Below are positions 1 to 6,052 of a stretch of DNA of 6,216 nt, piece after piece; positions within the stretch are counted from its first letter, which is position 1; the number at the start of each line of letters is the position of its first letter. The DNA lies in assembly GCA_002413145.1 (NCBI GenBank), contig DHWK01000039.1, positions 1 through 6,216 on the forward strand, read 5' to 3'. The notes beneath the pieces were generated by a model, which was given only the letters and a program-made list of their open reading frames with translations, was not told where the DNA came from and ran no database searches. The stretch comes from a bacterium UBP12_UBA5184. Its GTDB lineage: Bacteria > Vulcanimicrobiota > Vulcanimicrobiia > Vulcanimicrobiales > Vulcanimicrobiaceae. The position numbers and the translations under genes are program-made.

Positions 1-1451
1 TGATCAACGTCTGGGCGACGTGGTGTCCGCCGTGCCGTCAGGAGCTGCCCGACCTGCTCTCGAGCTATGCGAAGATGAGCGGGGCGAAGGTGGAGTTTCT
101 CGGCGTCGACACGACCGAAGAGGCGCCGATCGTACGCGCCTACGTCGTGGCGAAGGGCGTTCCGTACGCGCAAGCGATCGATTCGCAGAAGACCTTCGCG
201 AAGGACTACGACATCGCGTATTTCCCAACGACCTTCGTGATCGATGCGGCCGGAATCTTGCGCGCGCGCTACATCGACGTCGTGGCCTCGCCGCAACTCA
301 CCGCGATGGTCGACGCGGCGAAGGCCGGTCGTAACGCCGAGATCGTCTCGCCGCTGCAGCAGAAGATCGATGCCGCCCTCGCCGATCCCGGACTGCCCGC
401 CGGCGCCGACGCCGCCGCGACGCTCGCCTATGCGAAGAACGTCGACGCAGCGATCAATAGGGCCGAGGACTTGCTCAACGACAGCGACGCCGCCAAGGGC
501 AACTCCACCGATTTGTTGCGGACTCGCGTCGAAGAGGCTGCGATTCGGGATCGCGCGATCGCGGCGCTCTCCGGCGTTGCGTCGGGCGATGCGCCGAAGG
601 GGCTGCTCGCGCGCCTGCGCGGCGACGCGGCGCGAGACCGCGAACGCTACGCCGAGGCGCTCGCGGCCTATCGCGAGGCCGTCGCGCTGAATGCCAAAGA
701 TAACGACGCGCTCGCCGGGATCGCATTTGCGGCGGGCCGGCTCAATCAGTCCGACGTACAGGTCGATGCCGATCGTACGCTCGTCGCGCTGCAACCAGCA
801 AGCGTCGACGCGCTCGTCGAATTGGGGCTCGCCCTCGGGAAAGCGAAACAATTCTCCGACGCGTACGCGACCTTCGCCCAGGCCGTCGCACTCGCGAAGA
901 AGCAGCTCGGTGCGACGCCCTCCAAGCCGTCGCTCGTTCGCAAACTCGCGTGGGCGCATCTCTATGCGGGACGCACCTACGCCAAGGGCGGCGACGTGAT
1001 GCACGCGCGCGCCGAATTCGAGCAGGTGATCGCGTGGACGCAGAAACTCCCGGCAAACGATATCCGTCACGATATGTATCTCGAGGAAGGCCAGGAGGCG
1101 ATCGTCGCGCTCGGGCTCTCGAAGCCGGCGACGACGACGACCGTCTCGCTCGCGCCTTGGACCGGCGCCGATCTTCCGGGGAGTCTCTCGAGTACGCTGA
1201 AGTACCGGCTCGTCGTTGCGGACGCCGCCGGCAAGAACGTCGCGCTTCATACGAGCGGCGTCCCGAAGGGCTGGATCGCCTCGTTCTGCACCGATCGCGT
1301 CTGTTCGCCGTTCAAGGTCAGCGTCGCAATCCCGCAGTCCGGCGTAAAGATCATCGAGTTTCAGCTGATCCCGCCGAGCGAGAAGGCCAAGATCGGAAGG
1401 GTGCGCGTCATCGGAACCGACGGCCGCAACCTATCGAGCGCCACGACCTGA
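1..1451 (+). CDS. TlpA/ResA-like thioredoxin with TPR region and C-terminal beta domain (5' truncated)
   Basis: The reading frame is already open at the window edge (first whole codon at base 3) and ends at TGA 1449-1451, giving 482 visible residues. The start, and any signal peptide or membrane anchor, lies outside the window. The opening residues read NVWATWCPPCRQELPDL, the TlpA/ResA-type thioredoxin active site, with C8 and C11 as the redox pair. The fold continues to the cis-proline loop FPTTFVID (P75). Residues of about 110-370 are alanine-rich helices with at least two TPR-like units (around GDAARDRERYAEALAAYREA and DAYATFAQAVALAKKQL), probably a protein-binding scaffold. The last 100 residues look like a beta-sandwich with a C429-x4-C434 pair (FCTDRVCSP). 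Family knowledge suggests an extracytoplasmic thiol-disulfide oxidoreductase. The substrate is unknown. The next gene follows after nine bases in the same frame, so the two are very likely co-transcribed. The thioredoxin call is firm; the TPR and beta-domain calls rest on sequence pattern. Confidence 0.9.
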   Translation, partial: INVWATWCPPCRQELPDLLSSYAKMSGAKVEFLGVDTTEEAPIVRAYVVAKGVPYAQAIDSQKTFAKDYDIAYFPTTFVIDAAGILRARYIDVVASPQLTAMVDAAKAGRNAEIVSPLQQKIDAALADPGLPAGADAAATLAYAKNVDAAINRAEDLLNDSDAAKGNSTDLLRTRVEEAAIRDRAIAALSGVASGDAPKGLLARLRGDAARDRERYAEALAAYREAVALNAKDNDALAGIAFAAGRLNQSDVQVDADRTLVALQPASVDALVELGLALGKAKQFSDAYATFAQAVALAKKQLGATPSKPSLVRKLAWAHLYAGRTYAKGGDVMHARAEFEQVIAWTQKLPANDIRHDMYLEEGQEAIVALGLSKPATTTTVSLAPWTGADLPGSLSSTLKYRLVVADAAGKNVALHTSGVPKGWIASFCTDRVCSPFKVSVAIPQSGVKIIEFQLIPPSEKAKIGRVRVIGTDGRNLSSATT

Positions 1452-1460
1452 CGGCGTCGC

Positions 1461-3224
1461 GTGCTCGCGGCTTTTTTTCCATTTGCAGCGCTGTTGGCCG
1501 TTGCGCTCGCCGACGTTCGCGTAACGACGCTCGCCGGTAACGGCGTCGCCGGGGTCGTCGACGGCCCGGCGACACAGGCGGAATTCGTGATGCCGAGCGG
1601 TGTCGCGTGGGGTCCCGGCGGCGAATTATACGTCGCCGACAGCGCCGGTCAGCGCATTCGCATCGTCGCGCATGGTTTCGTAGGCACGCTCGCCGGCGGC
1701 GGCGCGCTGCTCGCCGATGGCGAGCATGTCGCCGGCGGTTATCGCGACGGCGTCGCAAGCGATGCGCGCTTCAACCGCCCATTCGGCGTCGCCGTCGGGC
1801 CCGATCGCGCGGTCTACGTCGCCGACGAGTTTAACCATTGCATTCGGCGAGTCGCCGGCGGCCGCGTCACGACGTTCGCCGGTTCGCAGGAGCGCAAGGG
1901 GAGCGTCGACGGACCGCGCGATCGCGCATCGTTTTCCGCGCCGAAGGCACTCGCGTTCGACGGCGACGGGAATCTGTACGTCGCCGACTTCAACGTCGGG
2001 GTGCGAATGATCGCACGCGACGGGTCGGTCACGACCTTGCCGGCTTCCGGTCCCAAGACGGTGTCGGGCGTCGCCGCCTTCGGGCGCGGTCCCTCGCTGG
2101 TCGTCTACGCCGCGGAACTCGCCGGGCTCGCGATCTACCGCGGCGACGCGCATGTGGCGCAATATGTCAGTGAAGCCACGCGGCCCCTTGGCTTTCCGTA
2201 TGGCGTCGCCGCGATCGACGAACAGCAAGCGCTGTTCGCCGACCCGCGCCAAGAGACGGTACGTTTCTTCCGCGCCGGCGATCCGCCGTTTTATCCCGGC
2301 GCGTTCAGCCGGGCGCTGACGCCGATTTTCGAGGCTGGCAATCTGTCGGCCGGCTTCGCCGACGGGCCGTTGGTAGAGACGCGTTTCGACGCACCGCTCG
2401 CGGTGGCGATCGGACCCGACGGAACGGTCGCGGTCGCCGATGCAGGCAACCGGCGCATTCGCGTCTTTCCGTTGATGTCGACGCGGCGGCCGGTCGGCGC
2501 CCGGATCGACGAATTCACCAGCGGCGGCGACGCCTACCGGATCGTCGTGATCGGCAACTCGAACGCGTTCGATGACGCCCTCTGGGACGATTCGTTTTCG
2601 GGCTTGCTCGAAGCGCGCCTGAGCGCCGATCGCGCGTCGATTGGGTTGACGAAGCCGCCGCGCGTCTCGCTCGTGGTCATCGCTTCAGCTTCGCTCTCGG
2701 AGACGCTCGACTATATCGACAACGACCTGGTGGCCGGGAGCGCGGACCTCTTGGTCTGGGAACTGAATCTCTCGCACTTGAAATCTGAAATCGATAGAAG
2801 TAAGACGGGACCGACCGGGGGCAATCCCGCGCTCGACGAGACCACCGTCGTCGAACGGGCGCGCGCGACGATTGTGCGGTTGCAAAAGATCGCTGCGCAA
2901 CGGCGCATGAAACTGTTCTTCGCAATCCAACCGAGCGGCGCGGCCACCGGCCCGCTCGAGGATCTCGCGCTGCGCGACGTCGACACGACGCCGTTCTATA
3001 GCGATGCGCAGGTTGCAGCATTCGACCGGCAATTGATCGACCTGGTAAAGGCGAGCGGCGTGCCGTACGCTGCGGCGCTCGACGAGTTCATCGCATACGA
3101 ACGTAACGCTCATCCCAGGCCGCTCTATCTGACCGACGATCCGCACATCGCGCCCGCCGGGAACGCATTCTTTGCGCGCGTCGTCGGCGACGCCCTTGAA
3201 CGCCTGCGGCCGTGGAACCGATAG
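1461..3224 (+). CDS. Exported NHL-repeat beta-propeller protein with C-terminal SGNH hydrolase-like domain
   Basis: This gene encodes 587 residues from GTG 1461 to TAG 3222-3224. The first residues, MLAAFFPFAALLAVALA, look like a signal peptide core with cleavage after ALA, although no basic residue follows the Met. Residues of about 20-340 form an NHL propeller, probably six blades. YVAD-type strands sit at Y57, Y119 and Y173, degenerate blades lie at about 205-285, and VADAGNRRIRVF begins at V325. The repeated DG...F..P.GVA pattern is typical of the family. Residues of about 360-587 resemble an SGNH/GDSL hydrolase: block I is VIGNSNAF with S367 as likely nucleophile, N436 (LVWELNLS) is the block III candidate, and D559-x2-H562 (DDPHIAP) is block V. 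The oxyanion-hole glycine of block II is not obvious. The likely role is a secreted or periplasmic esterase or acyl-modifying enzyme with a propeller for ligand or protein binding; the substrate is unknown. No Shine-Dalgarno is visible before GTG 1461, so translation may be coupled to the preceding gene. Confidence 0.87.
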   Translation: MLAAFFPFAALLAVALADVRVTTLAGNGVAGVVDGPATQAEFVMPSGVAWGPGGELYVADSAGQRIRIVAHGFVGTLAGGGALLADGEHVAGGYRDGVASDARFNRPFGVAVGPDRAVYVADEFNHCIRRVAGGRVTTFAGSQERKGSVDGPRDRASFSAPKALAFDGDGNLYVADFNVGVRMIARDGSVTTLPASGPKTVSGVAAFGRGPSLVVYAAELAGLAIYRGDAHVAQYVSEATRPLGFPYGVAAIDEQQALFADPRQETVRFFRAGDPPFYPGAFSRALTPIFEAGNLSAGFADGPLVETRFDAPLAVAIGPDGTVAVADAGNRRIRVFPLMSTRRPVGARIDEFTSGGDAYRIVVIGNSNAFDDALWDDSFSGLLEARLSADRASIGLTKPPRVSLVVIASASLSETLDYIDNDLVAGSADLLVWELNLSHLKSEIDRSKTGPTGGNPALDETTVVERARATIVRLQKIAAQRRMKLFFAIQPSGAATGPLEDLALRDVDTTPFYSDAQVAAFDRQLIDLVKASGVPYAAALDEFIAYERNAHPRPLYLTDDPHIAPAGNAFFARVVGDALERLRPWNR

Positions 3225-3266
3225 CGCGGAATCAGAAGCCCTCGAAGCGGGTGTCGTCTTAGGAAT

Positions 3267-3307
3267 CGACCTCGAACTAGCCGATTGCGATGTATTGTTC
3301 GAGGTCG
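3267..3307. repeat. Perfect 11-bp inverted repeat between convergent genes
   Basis: CGACCTCGAAC at 3267-3277 is exactly complementary to GTTCGAGGTCG at 3297-3307, with a 19-base loop. The NHL-SGNH gene (plus strand) ends 42 bases before it. The minus-strand nucleotidyltransferase ends inside the loop, with its TAG complementary to 3277-3279. The position suits a bidirectional transcription stop between convergent genes. However, no T-run follows either arm, so it is not a canonical Rho-independent terminator. The right arm is also coding sequence of the minus-strand gene. Confidence 0.5.
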
Positions 3308-3833
3308 TCGCGGTCAGTCGGCAGTAATCGCCCGACGATTTCGCGGACCCGCGTCAGGTCCGCATCGGAAGCGAAACCGAGCATCCGGGTCAGATCACCT
3401 TGATCGATGCCTCGCGATGCGTCGAGTTTCAGAGCGACCAGATAGGGTAAGTCGACGATCGGCATGCCGACGTCGTCTTTCCGCGCCGTCGCGACGGCTT
3501 CCACGACCCAGTTTTGATCGGAGCTGAGAATGTTCAGAGGCGTCGCCGCGATCAAACGCTGACCAATGAGACCAAGGCGCGTGTTGACAAACCTTAGGGG
3601 TCGCGGTTCTCTCCGGTAGCCTTTAGGGCGAGTTGTTCGAGCGCAGCATTGAAATGCTCAGGTTCGATCAATAAATCGAGGTCAGCCGTTGTTCGCTCCG
3701 GCATATAGAGCCGCGTCGCAACGCCGCCGACCACGACGAACGGGATACCTGTGGCCTGGAGAGCAATGCCGCGGCCCAGATAAAAACTTCGCGCCTTTCG
3801 CAGCGCCCTGGGTGGCTCTGCGATCCGGCGCAT
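3277..3833 (-). pseudogene. AbiEii-like nucleotidyltransferase-fold protein, broken by a frameshift
   Basis: Two minus-strand frames carry the two halves of one protein. The upstream half (about 3833 to 3594) contains GIPFVVVGGVATRLY followed by RTTADLDLLIE. Counted from ATG 3833 these give the GG pair at residues 36-37 and the metal-binding D51-x-D53 of the nucleotidyltransferase superfamily. It stops at TAA (complement of 3594-3596). The downstream half, in the other frame, contains DLPYLVALKLDASRG, DLTRMLGFASDADL and the end DDLEQYIAIG, then TAG at 3279-3277. These match the C-terminal PYLV..K, R..D..D..RML and DLE..I.(I/L)G pattern of short AbiEii/MNT-like proteins. Adding one base rejoins them into about 185 residues, the usual family length. 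The shift must fall near 3597-3626. Placing it at the short A-run (complement of 3622-3624) gives a K-G-Y-R-R junction like the GYR motif of relatives. The start is uncertain: GTG 3881 is also open, and neither has a good Shine-Dalgarno. Relatives include toxin components of toxin-antitoxin pairs, but I see no antitoxin partner here. Confidence 0.72.
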
Positions 3834-3998
3834 CGGACCGACGCGATCTCTCTGCTGGCCGACGGCGCGAAGATGGCGCACGGCGTCGCGGAGGAAGTCT
3901 ACGCGATTTCACCGGTCGATAGAACCCGCCGGTCAATCGCGCTACCGCGCATCCGCGTCCGCGATCTGCCGATTACGCCGGAGAAGCCGCGGTCCTAA
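3819..3998 (+). other. Unassigned open stretch, possible 3' remnant of a gene
   Basis: The plus-strand frame beginning CDPAHRTDAISLLADG and ending at TAA 3996-3998 has GC-rich third positions and a balanced, protein-like composition (for example VAEEVYAISPVDRTRR). Antisense and alternative frames here look less natural. The only ATG in this part is at 3873 and would give 41 residues; it has no Shine-Dalgarno. The frame stays open upstream into the antisense of the nucleotidyltransferase gene, so it could be the tail of a gene whose 5' part was lost or overwritten. I recognise no family. It may be chance. Confidence 0.15.
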
Positions 3999-4276
3999 GC
4001 TACGTCATGATCCCCCGAGTTGTCATTGAATAGTGCCTGCCTGTGAATCGCCCTGGCTCGAGTCTATCGAGCTTACCGTAGTTCCGCCCGGCCCGCCGCA
4101 CTGGGCGAGGGGAACGCCGAGCGCCGCTATAGCTATGAGGCCAAGAATCTGAACTCTCGCACGCATTTGGCAACGTTACGACGAGTTTCTCGAATCGCGT
4201 AATAGCCGACGCTGTTGTCATAGCCGTGTGCGCGTGTCGAAGTCGCCGGAGATCGGGTACGCGCCGGCCGCGACGG
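3834..4276. other. 443-bp stretch with no convincing gene
   Basis: This stretch lies between the broken nucleotidyltransferase gene and the end of the sulfurtransferase gene. Frames crossing it on both strands give arginine-rich or otherwise unprotein-like translations, and no frame has a start with a ribosome binding site. By eye the base composition is a little less GC-rich than the flanking genes. It may be decayed sequence next to the broken gene. The only stretch with coding-like codon use is the plus-strand run ending at TAA 3996-3998. It would also hold any promoter for the nucleotidyltransferase gene and the end of the sulfurtransferase transcript. I see no clear promoter or terminator. 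Confidence 0.5.
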
Positions 4277-5101
4277 TTAGTTCTCGATCGGAGTGTCGGA
4301 ATGCGTCCCCCACTCCGCCCAGGAACCGTAGTAGACTCGCACGTCGCGGTATTCGAGTAGACGCTGCAACGCGAACCATGCCTGGCTGGCTCGATTGCCG
4401 ATCGTGCAGTACGTGACGATTTCGGTTTCTGGAGTGATCCCGCGGTCCGACAACGCCTGCCGCATGACTTCCGGATTTCGGAAGTCGCCGTGCTCGGTGC
4501 GCAGTAACTCGATCGGCACGTGGACGGCTCCGGGGATGTGCCCGGCACGTCCGGCTCCCTCCGTCGCGCCGGATGGCCAAAAACGCTCGCCGTCATACTC
4601 AGCTTTCGTTCTCGTGTCGACGATCACGCGGTCTCGACGGCCGACCATTCCCCGAACGTCTTCCAAGGACGAGAAGAACGCATCTTGGGGCGGGAGCGCG
4701 TTATGCGAACGCGTCGGCGCAACCGGTTCGGTCGACCATGCGTTACCGGTCGTCTTCCACTGATCTCGCGAACCGTCCATCAACCGAAGCCGACGATGGC
4801 CGTGCGACCCTAGCAGCCATACGCCCAAGTGCGCTCCGTATCCATAGAAGACCACGGTCGCATCGCGGGTCAACCCGGATCTGCTGAACAGTTCTTGCAT
4901 TTTGGCAGCGCTGATGGGCCGGTAGTCGACTTCGCGAAGATCCGTGTAGGCGTTCCAGAATACTGCGCCGGGTATGTGGCCGGCGCTGTAGCCGGCAGGA
5001 CTCACGTCGATCTCTACCAGCCGCACGGTTGGATCGTCGACGTGCGCCGCAAGCCAAGCGGCGTCGACGCGCATGTCCGCGGGCGTTTGGGGGAAATCCA
5101 T
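4277..5101 (-). CDS. Tandem-rhodanese sulfurtransferase (thiosulfate/3-mercaptopyruvate type)
   Basis: This gene encodes 274 residues from ATG 5101 to TAA (complement of 4277-4279). Two rhodanese domains are visible. The N-terminal domain (about 10-120) has GHIPGAVFWN at 41-50 and the structural DGSRDQW at 109-115, but where a catalytic Cys would sit it reads FYGYGAHLGVW. The C-terminal domain (about 145-270) has VDTR at 161-164, GHIPGAVHVP at 187-196, the catalytic loop YCTIGNRAS with C232, and the diagnostic tail YYGSWAEWG followed by TPIE. This layout and length match the CysA/SseA type, in which only the second domain carries a persulfide. The enzyme moves sulfane sulfur from a donor such as thiosulfate or mercaptopyruvate to an acceptor such as cyanide or thioredoxin. 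The loop does not decide between the two donors. No signal peptide is seen, so it should be cytoplasmic. The MBL-fold gene lies 32 bp upstream on the same strand, which suggests an operon. Confidence 0.93.
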   Translation of the reverse strand: MDFPQTPADMRVDAAWLAAHVDDPTVRLVEIDVSPAGYSAGHIPGAVFWNAYTDLREVDYRPISAAKMQELFSRSGLTRDATVVFYGYGAHLGVWLLGSHGHRRLRLMDGSRDQWKTTGNAWSTEPVAPTRSHNALPPQDAFFSSLEDVRGMVGRRDRVIVDTRTKAEYDGERFWPSGATEGAGRAGHIPGAVHVPIELLRTEHGDFRNPEVMRQALSDRGITPETEIVTYCTIGNRASQAWFALQRLLEYRDVRVYYGSWAEWGTHSDTPIEN

Positions 5102-5106
5102 GTTTG

Positions 5107-5113
5107 CCTCCTC
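5107..5113 (-). promoter_or_regulatory. Strong Shine-Dalgarno of the sulfurtransferase gene
   Basis: On the minus strand GAGGAGG lies five bases before ATG 5101. It is a near-complete anti-16S match at good spacing, confirms the start, and sits in the 32-bp gap after the MBL gene stop. It contrasts with the weak or absent Shine-Dalgarno of the other genes here. Confidence 0.85.
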
Positions 5114-5133
5114 ACAGATGCGGCGGGTTGAGG

Positions 5134-5973
5134 CTAGAAGAAGGGGTTGTGCGCCTTCTCTTCGGCGATCGTCGAAGGCGGCCCGTGTCCGGGCATGATG
5201 ACGGTTTCGTCGTCGAGCCGGAAGAGTTTGTTGCGAATGCTGTCGAGAATGTCGGCGTAGGTGCTGACGTCGCCGAACGCGCCGCCGACGCTCCCCGCGA
5301 ATAGCGTGTCACCGGTAAACAGCGTCGAGCGGAACATGAAGCACGACGAGCCGTCGGTGTGTCCCGGCGTGTGGAGCATCCGAATCTCGGCGGCGGCGCC
5401 GAAGGGGACGCTCTCGCCGTCCCTGATCGGGAGCGCTTTGTGGGCGAGCGCGCCGATCGCGAATGCGTCGGCTTGGTGCATCACGATCTGCGCCTCGGGA
5501 AAAGCGCGCGCGACGTCGGCGGTCGCGTCGCAATGATCGGCGTGCTTGTGCGTGATAAGAATGTAACGCAGCGCGTACGGGCCTGCGCCGATCGCATTCA
5601 TCAGATTTGCCGGCAGCCCCGCCGGGTCGATCAGCGCCGCCGTCTTCCCATCTTCCAAGTGAAACAAGTAGCCGTTCGAGGGATGCGGATCGTGCGGATG
5701 ATGGCGCACGTCGCCCGGCAGCGCAACGCGGGGATGCCAGCGCCGTGCGGCCAGATCGGCGAGCTTTCCAGGATCGAGATCGAGGCAGCGCGCAATCGCG
5801 CGCGCCTCGTCGTCGCTGGGGACGCCTTCAGCCTTCGTCCAGGCTTGTAATGCGGCGAGCGCGAGGCCCGTCTGCGCCGCGATCGTCGCGTCGCCGACGC
5901 CGGTACCCCGCTTGGCTTTCCGAAAGACGTCGCTGAAATCGTCTTCGAGTGGGATCGCGCTGAAGTCGCCCAT
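5134..5973 (-). CDS. MBL-fold metallo-hydrolase with N-terminal XRE-like helix-turn-helix domain
   Basis: From ATG 5973 to TAG (complement of 5134-5136) this gives 279 residues. Residues of about 15-76 look like a Cro/C1-type helix-turn-helix, with IAAQTGLALAALQAW then the VPS..EARAIARCLDLD segment. From about 81 on it is a metallo-beta-lactamase fold: H142-x-H144-x-D146-H147 (THKHADHCD), H205 in HTPGHTDGS, D222 in LFTGDTLF and H263 in PGHGPP. The DTLFAGSVG, PGHGPPSTI and NPFF signatures are close to glyoxalase II-like YcbL proteins. However, the usual GRTD after AGSVG is replaced by GAFGD, so glutathione thioester use is doubtful. The likely role is a two-metal hydrolase of a thioester or similar small molecule. 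I chose ATG 5973 because GAAGAAG sits seven bases upstream and residues before it are low-complexity. A longer frame from ATG 6072 would run into the divergent trxB. It is the first gene of an operon with the sulfurtransferase. Metal binding is certain; substrate and DNA binding are inferred. Confidence 0.9.
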   Translation of the reverse strand: MGDFSAIPLEDDFSDVFRKAKRGTGVGDATIAAQTGLALAALQAWTKAEGVPSDDEARAIARCLDLDPGKLADLAARRWHPRVALPGDVRHHPHDPHPSNGYLFHLEDGKTAALIDPAGLPANLMNAIGAGPYALRYILITHKHADHCDATADVARAFPEAQIVMHQADAFAIGALAHKALPIRDGESVPFGAAAEIRMLHTPGHTDGSSCFMFRSTLFTGDTLFAGSVGGAFGDVSTYADILDSIRNKLFRLDDETVIMPGHGPPSTIAEEKAHNPFF

Positions 5974-6052
5974 GCCGCGCTTCTTCGAAAGCCGCCGAGG
6001 GCGGCCTGCGGATGAAACCGGGGCGGCCGGGGATGCGGTCGAACCGACCGGT
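5974..6052. promoter_or_regulatory. Divergent intergenic region between the MBL gene and trxB
   Basis: These 79 bp separate two divergent starts and should hold the promoters for both directions if ATG 5973 is the true MBL start. No convincing -35/-10 pair is visible; the stretch is very GC-rich. A short perfect inverted repeat, CGGTCG at 6036-6041 and CGACCG at 6045-6050 with an AAC loop, ends two bases before the trxB ATG. It could be a regulator half-site pair or an RNA hairpin over the start. No Shine-Dalgarno precedes trxB. Confidence 0.4.

Noticed and set aside
1449..1451. TGA read as an amino acid (selenocysteine or altered code)
   Set aside because: There is no hairpin of SECIS type directly after it, the following residues form a signal peptide, and a GTG start is nine bases on. 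An ordinary stop is simpler.
1629..1988. Three identical 12-base copies of TACGTCGCCGAC at 1629, 1815 and 1977
   Set aside because: They are in frame and encode the YVAD strand of successive NHL blades, so they are protein repeats rather than a DNA element or CRISPR.
1626..2252. 208-residue minus-strand open frame
   Set aside because: It is antisense to the NHL propeller region. The translation shows no family pattern, and the open frame follows from high GC and the codon bias of the sense gene.
4126..4133. Palindrome GCTATAGC in the gene-poor stretch
   Set aside because: It is only eight bases with no companion sites, so chance is a sufficient explanation.
3834..4276. Antitoxin (AbiEi-like) partner for the nucleotidyltransferase
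   Set aside because: No frame upstream of the gene gives a helix-turn-helix or other antitoxin-like protein with a plausible start.
4000..4596. 198-residue minus-strand open frame across the 3' end of the sulfurtransferase
   Set aside because: It is out of frame with the clear rhodanese domain and rich in Arg, Ser and Pro. It has no ribosome binding site and no recognisable motif.
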